39,081 nt of DNA from a virus. The translations under genes and the position numbers were made by a program. Numbering within the stretch: the stretch's first letter is position 1; every line of letters begins with the position of its first letter. The notes below the pieces were generated by a model that was not told the DNA's origin, searched no databases, and saw only the letters and a program-made list of their open reading frames with translations. The DNA is taken from positions 1 through 39,081 of the IMG/VR virus record IMGVR_UViG_3300008453_000559. One strand, written 5' to 3'. Below are positions 9,770 through 16,993 of the stretch, in pieces.

Positions 9770-10723
9770 ATGCCTAACGTATATACCTCTACTGACGCTG
9801 GTTCGCTCGGTACTTCTCTTGTAGTATCAGCCTACGATAAGTTAGTAGAATTCGCGTTACGTTCACAACCGATGCTTCGCTCCGTAGCGGACAAGCGTCC
9901 AGTTAACGTAACATCCCCAGGTACATCTGTAACTTTCCAAATTTACAATGACTTGGCACAAGCAACAACCGCATTAACAGAAACAACTGACCCAGATGCA
10001 GTAGGAATTCCTTCTACTACTTCAGTTTCAGTTACTCTAAACGAATACGGTAACGTTGCTTTAGTAACACGCAAACTGCAATTAACATCATTAACTGATG
10101 TTGACCCAGGTATTGCAAATATCCTTGCCTACAACATGGCAGATAGCATTGATGAAGTTGTTCAAACAGCACTTGTTGGTGGAACAAACATCCGTTACGC
10201 AAAAGGTTCAGACGCAACACGTCCAACCGCACGTAACCAAATTGATGCTACAAACACCATCAAGGCTGAAGATATTCGTTTCGCAGTTTCTAAATTGCGT
10301 GCAGGAAAAGCAGTTCCACGTAAGGGAAATCTATTCTGGTGTGCACTACATCCAGAAGTAGCACATGACCTTCGTGAAGAAACTGGCTCCGCTTCTTGGA
10401 GACTTCCACACGAATACAACTCAAATGATAACATCTGGGCTGGCGAAATTGGACAATTCGAAGGAGCATACTTCATCGAATCACCACGTCTAAAGAACGC
10501 AACAGACGGTGCATCATCTGCTCGTGTATTCCGTACACTACTTGCAGGACAACAAGCATTGGCTGAAGCAGTAGCAGAAGAACCACACGTAGTTGCTGGT
10601 CCTGTTACCGACAAGTTGATGCGTTTCCGTCCTCTAGGATGGTACGGTATGTTAGGGTTTGCTCGCTACCGCGAAGCATCTCTATACAGAATTGAATCTT
10701 CATCCAGCATTAACGCTGCGTAA
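9770..10723 (+). CDS. Major capsid protein, 317 aa (HK97-fold, N4-gp56-like family)
   Basis: Forms the icosahedral shell. Features typical of the N4-gp56-like coat family are visible: an early Thr/Glu-rich loop (ALTETTDPDA), the NEYGNVALVTRKLQLTS strand and helix, a long helix DSIDEVVQTALVGG, the domain SKLRAGKAVPRKGNLFWCALHPEV followed by a DLREETG turn, and an EIGQFEGAYFIES strand. Codon choice is more GC-ending than in neighbours, as expected for a very highly expressed gene. AAGGAAAAGG lies just upstream, and a strong terminator follows at 10743. Confidence 0.88.
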   Translation: MPNVYTSTDAGSLGTSLVVSAYDKLVEFALRSQPMLRSVADKRPVNVTSPGTSVTFQIYNDLAQATTALTETTDPDAVGIPSTTSVSVTLNEYGNVALVTRKLQLTSLTDVDPGIANILAYNMADSIDEVVQTALVGGTNIRYAKGSDATRPTARNQIDATNTIKAEDIRFAVSKLRAGKAVPRKGNLFWCALHPEVAHDLREETGSASWRLPHEYNSNDNIWAGEIGQFEGAYFIESPRLKNATDGASSARVFRTLLAGQQALAEAVAEEPHVVAGPVTDKLMRFRPLGWYGMLGFARYREASLYRIESSSSINAA

Positions 10724-10742
10724 TTAGATTCAAGTCAAATTT

Positions 10743-10768
10743 AAAGCCCCTGGGCAACTGGGGGCTTT
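10743..10768 (+). terminator. Hairpin terminator after the capsid gene
   Basis: AAAGCCCC (10743-10750) pairs with GGGGCTTT (10761-10768) around a 10-base loop, 20 bases after the capsid stop, followed by a short T-rich stretch (ACTTATT). The U-tract is weak, so partial readthrough into the tail genes is likely. This is a common way to make more capsid than tail. Confidence 0.75.
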
Positions 10769-10789
10769 ACTTATTAAGGAGAAAATAAA

Positions 10790-11047
10790 TTGCCTATTTT
10801 TAGACCACCAACAGTTGATGAAGGTCCTGCAGGTGGGGGGCGTTTATTTTATAGATACAAAATTAAAAGAGGGGAATCTATTGTTAAGAATGGTGCAACT
10901 TACACTCGCGTTCGTACACCGTCTCTTGATGAGTTCCTTGCTGCTACTTTTGTTTACCAAGGTGGTCACGAATATGAGGTCACCGAAGGTGAAAAGTCCG
11001 CTCTTCTTGCGGCTGGTCTCGGTATTACAGAAGGTAACTTCACATAA
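10790..11047 (+). CDS. Hypothetical protein, 85 aa, head-tail region
   Basis: TTG start preceded by AAGGAG at 10776-10781, the best ribosome site nearby. Product (MPIFRPPTVDEGPAGGGRLF) is a small mostly beta protein with a Gly-rich turn and a basic strand (YKIKRGESIV). It lies where head decoration or completion proteins usually sit. Its stop overlaps the next start. No family recognised. Confidence 0.75.
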   Translation: MPIFRPPTVDEGPAGGGRLFYRYKIKRGESIVKNGATYTRVRTPSLDEFLAATFVYQGGHEYEVTEGEKSALLAAGLGITEGNFT

Positions 11048-11319
11048 TGGAAACGATTCTTGTAGCAGGTGCGATTGCAAGTGCGATTGTTTCTGTTTCT
11101 TTTGCGATTGCTCGTCCATTGAAAGCGATGAAATCAATGATGACTTGGTTGGAGAAGTTTCGCCGAGATTGGGAAGGCGAAGAAGCATCCCCTGGTAGAG
11201 CACGTGTGCCTGGTGTGATGGAAAGACTTAATAGACTTGACGGTGAGTTGAGTAATAATGGTGGTTCATCTGTTAAAGATGCTATTGAAAGAATTGAAAA
11301 GATTTTAGGTACGAAATGA
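11047..11319 (+). CDS. Small single-pass membrane protein, 90 aa
   Basis: N-terminal hydrophobic helix (about residues 4-23, ILVAGAIASAIVSVSFAIA), then a basic and amphipathic stretch and a Leu/Glu/Arg helix at the end. It resembles small actinophage membrane proteins of the DUF2746 kind, with one helix and a coiled coil behind it. It could be a lysis accessory or virion membrane contact. The start shares the A of the preceding TAA, and the following gene overlaps its end by 4 bases. Confidence 0.7.
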   Translation: METILVAGAIASAIVSVSFAIARPLKAMKSMMTWLEKFRRDWEGEEASPGRARVPGVMERLNRLDGELSNNGGSSVKDAIERIEKILGTK

Positions 11320-11567
11320 GTTTACATAGAGAACGTACACATCCTGAGTTTGTTGAGGGATGTTTTGGTTGTAAGGCTTCAACACTTGACCTTAATCCAG
11401 GTGAAGCAAACTCTCGTTTAACGATGAGTGCAAAAAAGTGGGATAAAGAACTTGCGTTATATCGCACGGCTAGGTCACAAGGTATTCAACCTGATGGCAC
11501 TAGTACAGCGAAGATACGTAAGGCAATGGATATATCAAACAAAACTGGAAAAGCATACGGAGCATAA
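11316..11567 (+). CDS. Conserved small phage protein with CxxC, 83 aa
   Basis: Begins MSLHRERTHPEFVEGCFGCK, an N-terminus I associate with a widespread actinophage family of unknown role (HERTHPxxVEGCFGCK). The CxxC may bind metal with a nearby His. The C-terminal part is basic and ends in a Gly/Thr/Lys tail. Overlaps the preceding gene (ATGA). In related phages it lies near capsid and tail genes. Confidence 0.75.
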   Translation: MSLHRERTHPEFVEGCFGCKASTLDLNPGEANSRLTMSAKKWDKELALYRTARSQGIQPDGTSTAKIRKAMDISNKTGKAYGA

Positions 11568-11568
11568 A

Positions 11569-11679
11569 ATGATGTACGGTAAAAAAATGCCTAAAAACAA
11601 AAAAATGATGGACATGAAAAAAATGGATGTTAAGAAAAAATCAATGACTAAGATGAAAAAAACAGGAAAGAAGAAATAA
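11569..11679 (+). CDS. Met/Lys-rich peptide, 36 aa
   Basis: ATG one base after the previous stop. The product is almost only Met and Lys with a few Thr, Ser, Asp and Asn (MMYGKKMPKNKKMMDMKK start), strongly positive throughout. It sits in a run of small basic genes and may be a DNA-condensing virion peptide. The unusual composition also fits a low-complexity reading frame, but tight spacing on both sides supports a real gene. Confidence 0.6.
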   Translation: MMYGKKMPKNKKMMDMKKMDVKKKSMTKMKKTGKKK

Positions 11680-11680
11680 C

Positions 11681-11818
11681 ATGTGTGCAACTTGTGGATG
11701 TAATTATATAAATTTTGAACATGAGATGGGTGCCATTAAAGGTCCTAATCCTGCTCAAAACAATAAAGGTGTAGAAGTTCCTCCTATGCCACGTCAAGGA
11801 AGCGAAAATCCAAAATAA
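11681..11818 (+). CDS. Small Cys-cluster protein, 45 aa
   Basis: ATG one base after the preceding stop; its TAA overlaps the next ATG (TAATG). The N-terminus MCATCGCNY has three cysteines in C-x2-C-x-C spacing, a likely metal site, followed by a Pro/Asn/Gly-rich tail. I have a memory of similar MCATCGC peptides in environmental phages but cannot name a family. Confidence 0.65.
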   Translation: MCATCGCNYINFEHEMGAIKGPNPAQNNKGVEVPPMPRQGSENPK

Positions 11819-12501
11819 TGGCAAAGATTAAAGTTTCTCAAAAAACTATTGACCAGATTAAAAAGATGGGTATGACCAAGGCTCTTGGTTCTGCTTCCTC
11901 TAATAAGAGTGCAGAATTCCAAGAAGGTCTTCGCCGTATGTATGGTCAAAGAAGATTATCTAAGGCTCTGGGTTCTTCCGCTAAAGGTGTAGGTCAACCT
12001 GTTGGTGGAGTTATGGGAACCAGTAGAGCACAAGTTATGTCTGGTCCTACTAGAAGCACTAAAAGAGTTTCTCCAGAGGCTAAGACTGTTAAAGCATTCA
12101 ATAACAATGCTGGTCAACGCATGAACGATTATCGCCAAGGTCCACAGATGTTAAAAACTCAACAAGAGAATTTGAACAAACGTGTTAAGGCTATGGCTCC
12201 TGCTGAACGCCGTGCATATTATGGCACACAAGCCAAAAGTGCTGCAGGTTTAGTTGCAGGTATTGGTGCATCAGTTGTTGGCGGAGCAGGTATTGCTTCT
12301 GTGGCTGCTGGTTCAAAGTTGATTGGTGCTGCTGCTAAGGCTGCATCTGCTGCAAGTAAAACCAAAAAAGGTATTGCTGCTGCTAAGACTGCTGCTGCTA
12401 AAAATGTTCCACCTCGTTCATATGCTGGTGTTAAAACTACTGCTGGACTTGGTTCTGTTGCTGCCATTGCAGGTAGTGGTAAGAAAAAGAATAAAAAATA
12501 A
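11818..12501 (+). CDS. Basic Ala/Gly-rich protein, 227 aa, likely virion protein
   Basis: Lys-rich at both ends (ends GKKKNKK) with a long Ala/Gly/Val hydrophobic centre (about 140-185) that could insert into membrane or pack as helices. It shares organisation and a short motif (AMAPAERRAYYGTQAKS) with the product of 38265-38915 (AMTPAQKKAYNTKQVKS), so the two may be diverged copies. Start overlaps the previous stop. Confidence 0.7.
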   Translation: MAKIKVSQKTIDQIKKMGMTKALGSASSNKSAEFQEGLRRMYGQRRLSKALGSSAKGVGQPVGGVMGTSRAQVMSGPTRSTKRVSPEAKTVKAFNNNAGQRMNDYRQGPQMLKTQQENLNKRVKAMAPAERRAYYGTQAKSAAGLVAGIGASVVGGAGIASVAAGSKLIGAAAKAASAASKTKKGIAAAKTAAAKNVPPRSYAGVKTTAGLGSVAAIAGSGKKKNKK

Positions 12502-12503
12502 CT

Positions 12504-12785
12504 ATGGCTAAATCACCTGCTTGGACACGTAAAGAAGGAAAGAACCCTAAAGGTGGGTTGAATGCTAAAGGTCGTGCCTCATACAATAAGGCAACTGGTG
12601 GCAATCTTAAACCTCCTGTCAAAGCAGGTGAAGCCAAAAAATCACCTAAGTCTGCAGCGAGACGTAAATCTTTTTGCAGTCGTATGTGTGGTATGAAGTC
12701 TAAACGTACTTCTTCTAAAACGGCACGTGACCCTAATTCACGTATAAATAAATCACTTAGAGCATGGGATTGTAATTGCGGATGA
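12504..12785 (+). CDS. DUF6321-like small basic protein, 93 aa
   Basis: Begins MAKSPAWTRKEGKNPKGGLN, continuing with a KATGGNLKPPV segment, a RRKSFCSRMCGMK motif and a KTARDPNSRINKSLRAW end. This is the signature I know from DUF6321 proteins of marine and freshwater phages; function unknown. Highly basic with four cysteines, two in the final CNC. Probably packaged or nucleic-acid binding by composition, which is inference. The next gene overlaps its stop. Confidence 0.8.
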   Translation: MAKSPAWTRKEGKNPKGGLNAKGRASYNKATGGNLKPPVKAGEAKKSPKSAARRKSFCSRMCGMKSKRTSSKTARDPNSRINKSLRAWDCNCG

Positions 12786-12940
12786 AAAAGAAACCTGTTT
12801 GGGAAACTAAAAACCCTAAGAAGAAATCAACAAAGTTAACACCTGCTAAGAAGTCTGCTGCTAAGGCTCGTGCTAAGGCTGCAGGTCGTCCTTATCCTAA
12901 TTTGATTGACAATATGGCTGTCTCAAGAAAGAAGAAATAA
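12782..12940 (+). CDS. Small Lys/Ala-rich protein, 52 aa
   Basis: ATG overlaps the stop of the preceding gene; TAA abuts the next ATG. Product MKKKPVWETKNPKKK followed by an Ala/Lys repeat and AAGRPYPNLIDNMA. The GRPYPNLIDN ending recurs in small proteins of cyanophages and other aquatic phages, of unknown function. Very basic, like its neighbours. Confidence 0.7.
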   Translation: MKKKPVWETKNPKKKSTKLTPAKKSAAKARAKAAGRPYPNLIDNMAVSRKKK

Positions 12941-13834
12941 ATGACTACATATAATGAAATGATTGAAGAAGTTTTAATAAACCTTGAAGGTTTCAGTATG
13001 CGTCAAGACCGTTCTACGCATTTAACTGCTGCTGTAAATAACTCAGCACTAACCCTTTCTCTTGCTAGTGGTGAAAACATTGGTAAAGGTATTATTGAAA
13101 TTGGAGAAGAATTAATTCACGTTAACTCTGTTGACCGTAGTAGTGGTGAGGCTGTTATTTCCCCTTATGGTCGTGGTTTCCGTGGTTCTACTGCAGCATC
13201 ACACGCATTAAATGAAAGAGTTACCGTTGCCCCAACTTTTCCTAAAATTTCTGTTAAACGTGCAATTAATGATACTCTTCGTGCTATTTATCCTAATATT
13301 TATGGTGTAGCATCAACTACTTTTACTTTTAATGCTTCACAAAATACTTATCAATTACCAACTGCAGCAGAAACTATTCTTGCTGTTTCTTGGGATTCTA
13401 TTGGTTCAAGCCAGGAATGGATTCCAGTTAGACGCTGGAGACATGACCCAATGGCTAATACAACAGATTTTGTTAACGGTAATTCTATTACTATCAATGA
13501 GGGAATTGTTCCAGGTCGCACTGTTCAAGTTGTTTACAGTAAGGAACCTACCGCTTTGTCTGCTTCTGGTGATGTGTTTACATCAGTTACTGGTTTACCT
13601 GAGTCTTGTAGGGATTTAGTTGTGTATGGTGCTGCTTATAGAATGGTGTCCTTTGTTGACCCAGGTCGTTTGAATTATGTTGCACCTGAAGCAGATGTTA
13701 ATGATACTACTAGACCTTTTGGTGCTGGTACTTCAACTGCAAGATATTTGTTTGGTTTATATCAACAACGTTTACAAGAAGAGTCGGCTAAGTTAAATGG
13801 AAAATATCCAGTCCGAGTCCATTACACAGTATAA
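12941..13834 (+). CDS. Head-to-tail connector or adaptor-like protein, 297 aa
   Basis: First large gene after the capsid block, in the place where short-tailed phages encode the adaptor that joins portal to tail. It starts with a helical MTTYNEMIEEVLINLEGF, then a beta domain (about 25-90; YGRGFRGSTAASHALNERV) and later an all-beta region. The helix KRAINDTLRAIYPNIYG fits gp4/gp11-type adaptors that attach below the portal. Function is inferred from order and helix pattern; a neck or tail-tube protein is the alternative. Confidence 0.6.
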   Translation: MTTYNEMIEEVLINLEGFSMRQDRSTHLTAAVNNSALTLSLASGENIGKGIIEIGEELIHVNSVDRSSGEAVISPYGRGFRGSTAASHALNERVTVAPTFPKISVKRAINDTLRAIYPNIYGVASTTFTFNASQNTYQLPTAAETILAVSWDSIGSSQEWIPVRRWRHDPMANTTDFVNGNSITINEGIVPGRTVQVVYSKEPTALSASGDVFTSVTGLPESCRDLVVYGAAYRMVSFVDPGRLNYVAPEADVNDTTRPFGAGTSTARYLFGLYQQRLQEESAKLNGKYPVRVHYTV

Positions 13835-13843
13835 GGAAAATAA

Positions 13844-14596
13844 ATGACAAGAAAATGGTCTAGTATATCTTCGGAGACAAGCCTAACCGCTAATATATCT
13901 CCATCTGCAACCAGCATGGTTGTTAATAACATTAGTGGTTTACTTGGTGGTATTAACTCAGCAAGTATTAATGCTAATGATGATTTCATTGTTGTTATCG
14001 AACCTGATACTTCTAATGAAGAAATTGTTAAAGTTACTGGTGTTGCTGGTAGTGTTTTAACTATTGTTCGTGCTCACGATAGTTCTACTGCTAAAACTCA
14101 TACTGCTGGTTCTAAAGTTCGTCACATGGCTATTGCTGAGGATTTTCGTAATGCTGCTCCTGCTGCTGCTGCTTCACAAGTTTTGGCTATCTTTTTAGGT
14201 AATAAATCATCTGACCCAACATTAGATAATGAAGGTAACGCTTTAATTGCTGGTCAACAGTATTACAATACAAGTATTAATGCTATGAAGGTTTATAATG
14301 GCACAAGTTGGATTGTTATATCTGTTAACTTCAGCGTTGATTTAACTACTTTTAATGCTAAAGGTGATTTGTTAGTTGCTACTGCAAATGATGTTTATAC
14401 TAATCTTGCTGCTGGTGCTAATGGTTTAGTTTTAACAACTAATAGTGCTACTGCTACTGGTTTAGAATGGTCTCAAGGTTTACCAACTCAAACAGGTAAT
14501 GCTACAAAATTCTTACAAACAGATGGGTCTACTGCTTCTTGGCAAGCAGTTGTTACTGACCCAACACCTACAGTGTTCTTAATGATGGGTGCGTAA
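13844..14596 (+). CDS. Tail fibre-like structural protein, 250 aa
   Basis: GGAAAATAA upstream of ATG. The N-terminal beta domain (about 10-95) resembles the one in the preceding gene, with a late IVRAHDSSTAKTHTAG loop. The middle has the IAGQQYYNTSINAMKVYNG turn typical of phage fibre and baseplate proteins, and the C-terminus has short Thr/Asn/Gly repeats with the pattern ATKFLQTDGS seen in fibres. Probably a trimeric receptor-facing or connector protein. Its stop overlaps the next start. Confidence 0.6.
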   Translation: MTRKWSSISSETSLTANISPSATSMVVNNISGLLGGINSASINANDDFIVVIEPDTSNEEIVKVTGVAGSVLTIVRAHDSSTAKTHTAGSKVRHMAIAEDFRNAAPAAAASQVLAIFLGNKSSDPTLDNEGNALIAGQQYYNTSINAMKVYNGTSWIVISVNFSVDLTTFNAKGDLLVATANDVYTNLAAGANGLVLTTNSATATGLEWSQGLPTQTGNATKFLQTDGSTASWQAVVTDPTPTVFLMMGA

Positions 14597-14844
14597 TGGC
14601 ACATTTTGCCGAGATAGATAATAACAATAAAGTTTTGAGAGTGTTAGTTGTAGATAACTCTCAAGAACACAGAGGACAAGAATACCTTGCTAATGAACTT
14701 GGTTTAGGTGGTACTTGGATTCAAACATCTTACAACAATAACTTTAGAGGAAAATATGCTGGCATAGGTGATACTTATGACCCAGTTAAAGATGAATTTA
14801 TTTCACACTATGAAATACCAAGCACTCCTCCTATACAAGAATAA
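14596..14844 (+). CDS. Conserved small phage protein of MAHFAEID type, 82 aa
   Basis: Sequence MAHFAEIDNNNKVLRVLVVDN, then GGTWIQTSYNNNFRGKYAGIG and a TYDPVKDEF end. This pattern is widespread in cyanophages and other aquatic phages beside fibre genes; the role is not known, and a fibre or tail accessory is usually assumed. Overlaps the preceding stop. Confidence 0.8.
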   Translation: MAHFAEIDNNNKVLRVLVVDNSQEHRGQEYLANELGLGGTWIQTSYNNNFRGKYAGIGDTYDPVKDEFISHYEIPSTPPIQE

Positions 14845-14853
14845 GGATAAATA

Positions 14854-15903
14854 ATGGCATCAACATATCACGTACTTGCTCAGGCTAACTCTGGTGCAGG
14901 TCGTTCAGCAAATACAGTAACAAACAAGCAACTAACATCTAACGTTGCAACATTAACAACAGGTACAGCACACGGTTACGTTGCTGGTGACCACATTGTG
15001 GTAACAGCAGTTGATTCAGTTTTTGATGGTGGTTATGTGGTTGCATCTGCACCTACTACTACTACTTTAACTTACGCTAGAGGTGCTGCTGATGTGACCT
15101 CTACAGCAGTTACTGGTGGTTTGATAACTGGTGGGGCACCACGTTCATTTTTGGCTGTGAGCAACGTTGCTGCAGCATCAAACATTTGTACATTAACAAC
15201 CACAACTAACCACGGTCTTGCTGTTGGTGACATTGTTGTTGTGCAAGGTGTTGCTTCAACTGTTGACCAAACAGCAGTAGTTGCTTCTATCCCAACAACT
15301 ACAACATTTACTTTCCCAATTACTACAGCAGCAATTACTTCTGCTGCAGTTGCACCTACAGGTACCGTTATGCGTCAACCTGCAGCAGGTGCTGCTGTAA
15401 CTAACAGAGGTTCTATAAACAACATTGTTCAATTAACAACATCATTACCTCACGGTTTACTTCCTGATGATTATATTCAAACACAGATTGGTGTTGCTAA
15501 CGTTGATGGTTACTGGCGTGTAATTAACACTCCAACTACAACAACAGTTTCATACGCAACCTCAGCGTCAGGTACTATTGCTTCTGCAGCATCATTTGCT
15601 GGTGCAGTTGCTAAACGTTCTTGGTCTGGTTATTTGTACACAGTTCAACCTGGTTACTCTGCAGTTTTGTCAACTCTTTCAGTTGCATCCAGAGATACAG
15701 TAACTGGTTACTATCGTATCGCTGTTGTTCCTAAAGGTGAAACATTGAATGAATCTGATTACTTGGTGTATAACTCACCAGTTCCATCATTTGATACTAT
15801 CACTTTAACATTAGGTAAAACACTTGCAACGGGAGACCAAATTTATTTCTGGGCAAGTACACCATTGTTAACATTCCAATTATTCGGTGCTGAAAACAAC
15901 TAA
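14854..15903 (+). CDS. Repeat-containing structural or fibre protein, 349 aa
   Basis: AAGGATAAATA upstream. Three internal repeats of about 65-70 residues (roughly 20-90, 98-168 and 180-250) each run: strand, LTT with a later HG, a D-x-[IV]-V type strand, then PTTTT and a closing strand. The C-terminal ~90 residues form a separate beta domain (SGYLYTVQPGYSAVLSTLSV). All beta, no enzyme motif: a fibre, spike shaft or capsid decoration protein. Placement between fibre-type genes favours a tail appendage. Confidence 0.65.
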   Translation: MASTYHVLAQANSGAGRSANTVTNKQLTSNVATLTTGTAHGYVAGDHIVVTAVDSVFDGGYVVASAPTTTTLTYARGAADVTSTAVTGGLITGGAPRSFLAVSNVAAASNICTLTTTTNHGLAVGDIVVVQGVASTVDQTAVVASIPTTTTFTFPITTAAITSAAVAPTGTVMRQPAAGAAVTNRGSINNIVQLTTSLPHGLLPDDYIQTQIGVANVDGYWRVINTPTTTTVSYATSASGTIASAASFAGAVAKRSWSGYLYTVQPGYSAVLSTLSVASRDTVTGYYRIAVVPKGETLNESDYLVYNSPVPSFDTITLTLGKTLATGDQIYFWASTPLLTFQLFGAENN

Positions 15904-15913
15904 GGAGTTTTAG

Positions 15914-16993
15914 ATGGCTGTAAATAGATTAAAGACAGCACTCCTAAGTAGCGAAACATTAAGCACTAATAGAACAAGTAATGCGTTAGTTTACAACAAC
16001 GCTAACTTGTTTAACAAAACTAGGAACAATGGGTTTCGTAGCACTCGTGCTGCTGGTAATGGTGTTATTGCTTCTGCTAGTACAGGAACAATTACTTATG
16101 ATGGTGGTTACACCGTTCATACTTTCAATGCTACAGGAAGTATTACTTTTTCTACACCTGGTGAAGTTGAAGTAGTTGTTATTGCTGGTGGTGGGGGTGG
16201 ACAAGGTTCTGTTTCTGGTGCTGGCGGTGGTGGTTCAGGTGGTGGCGGAGGTGGCGGTTATGTTTACGCTATTACTTCTGTTCCTGTTGGACTAGTTCCT
16301 GTAAGTGTTGGTGCAGGTGGTTCAGGTGCTAACCCTGGAGTTAACTCATCTTTTAGAGATATTCTTGCTCTTGGTGGTGGACGTAATGGTCGTAACGATA
16401 ACGGTACTTTCGTAAATCACGGTCAACCAGGTGGTTCAGGTGGTGGGGCTGGTTCACACGCTGGTAACTATCCAGGTAATCCAACTCAACCAACTTATAC
16501 AACTAACCCAACTCAACCTAAAGTTAATGTTAATTTTAATAGAGGTGAAAGTTTACTTAACTTACAAGTAGCACCATTTACATTTATTCCAAATGCTACA
16601 CAATATATGCAAGGACTTGACGGTCAACCAAATATTGGTTTAGGACAATACGGCAACGCTGGCGTTTACTACGGTGCTAACGACTGGGGTGGCGGTGGTG
16701 GAGGTGCTGGTGGAACTAACACATCTGCAACACGTTCAGGTGGCATAGGTAAAAGAATTGTTGGTTTTCACCCAGTAAATAAAGCAGGTGGTGGTGGTGG
16801 TTCACAACGTTCAGGTTCACCTACTGGTGGTGTAGATGGTGGTGGCAACGGTGGAACTGAATCTGGTGGTGGTCCTACTTCTGGAACTGCTAACACAGGT
16901 GGCGGTGCAGGTTGTGGATACTCAGGTGGAACCGTAACTAACGGTGGTTCAGGTGTTGTAATTATTCGTTTTCCAACTCAACTAGGAGTTTAA
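15914..16993 (+). CDS. Glycine-rich tail fibre or receptor-binding protein, 359 aa
   Basis: After a ~55-residue N-terminus it has the domain GGYTVHTFNATGSITF-STPG-EVEVVVIAGGGGG, the opening of the glycine-rich domain found in many phage receptor-binding tips, followed by poly-Gly loops up to the C-terminus (ends GSGVVIIRFPTQ). In other phages such Gly-rich loops form polyglycine-helix bundles that bind host surface. Here it is likely the adsorption tip. AAGGAG at 15903-15908 precedes the ATG. Confidence 0.75.
   Translation: MAVNRLKTALLSSETLSTNRTSNALVYNNANLFNKTRNNGFRSTRAAGNGVIASASTGTITYDGGYTVHTFNATGSITFSTPGEVEVVVIAGGGGGQGSVSGAGGGGSGGGGGGGYVYAITSVPVGLVPVSVGAGGSGANPGVNSSFRDILALGGGRNGRNDNGTFVNHGQPGGSGGGAGSHAGNYPGNPTQPTYTTNPTQPKVNVNFNRGESLLNLQVAPFTFIPNATQYMQGLDGQPNIGLGQYGNAGVYYGANDWGGGGGGAGGTNTSATRSGGIGKRIVGFHPVNKAGGGGGSQRSGSPTGGVDGGGNGGTESGGGPTSGTANTGGGAGCGYSGGTVTNGGSGVVIIRFPTQLGV

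Noticed and set aside
10195-10614. Long antisense frame under the capsid gene
   Set aside because: Shadow of biased codons in a highly expressed gene; no ribosome site or protein-like composition.
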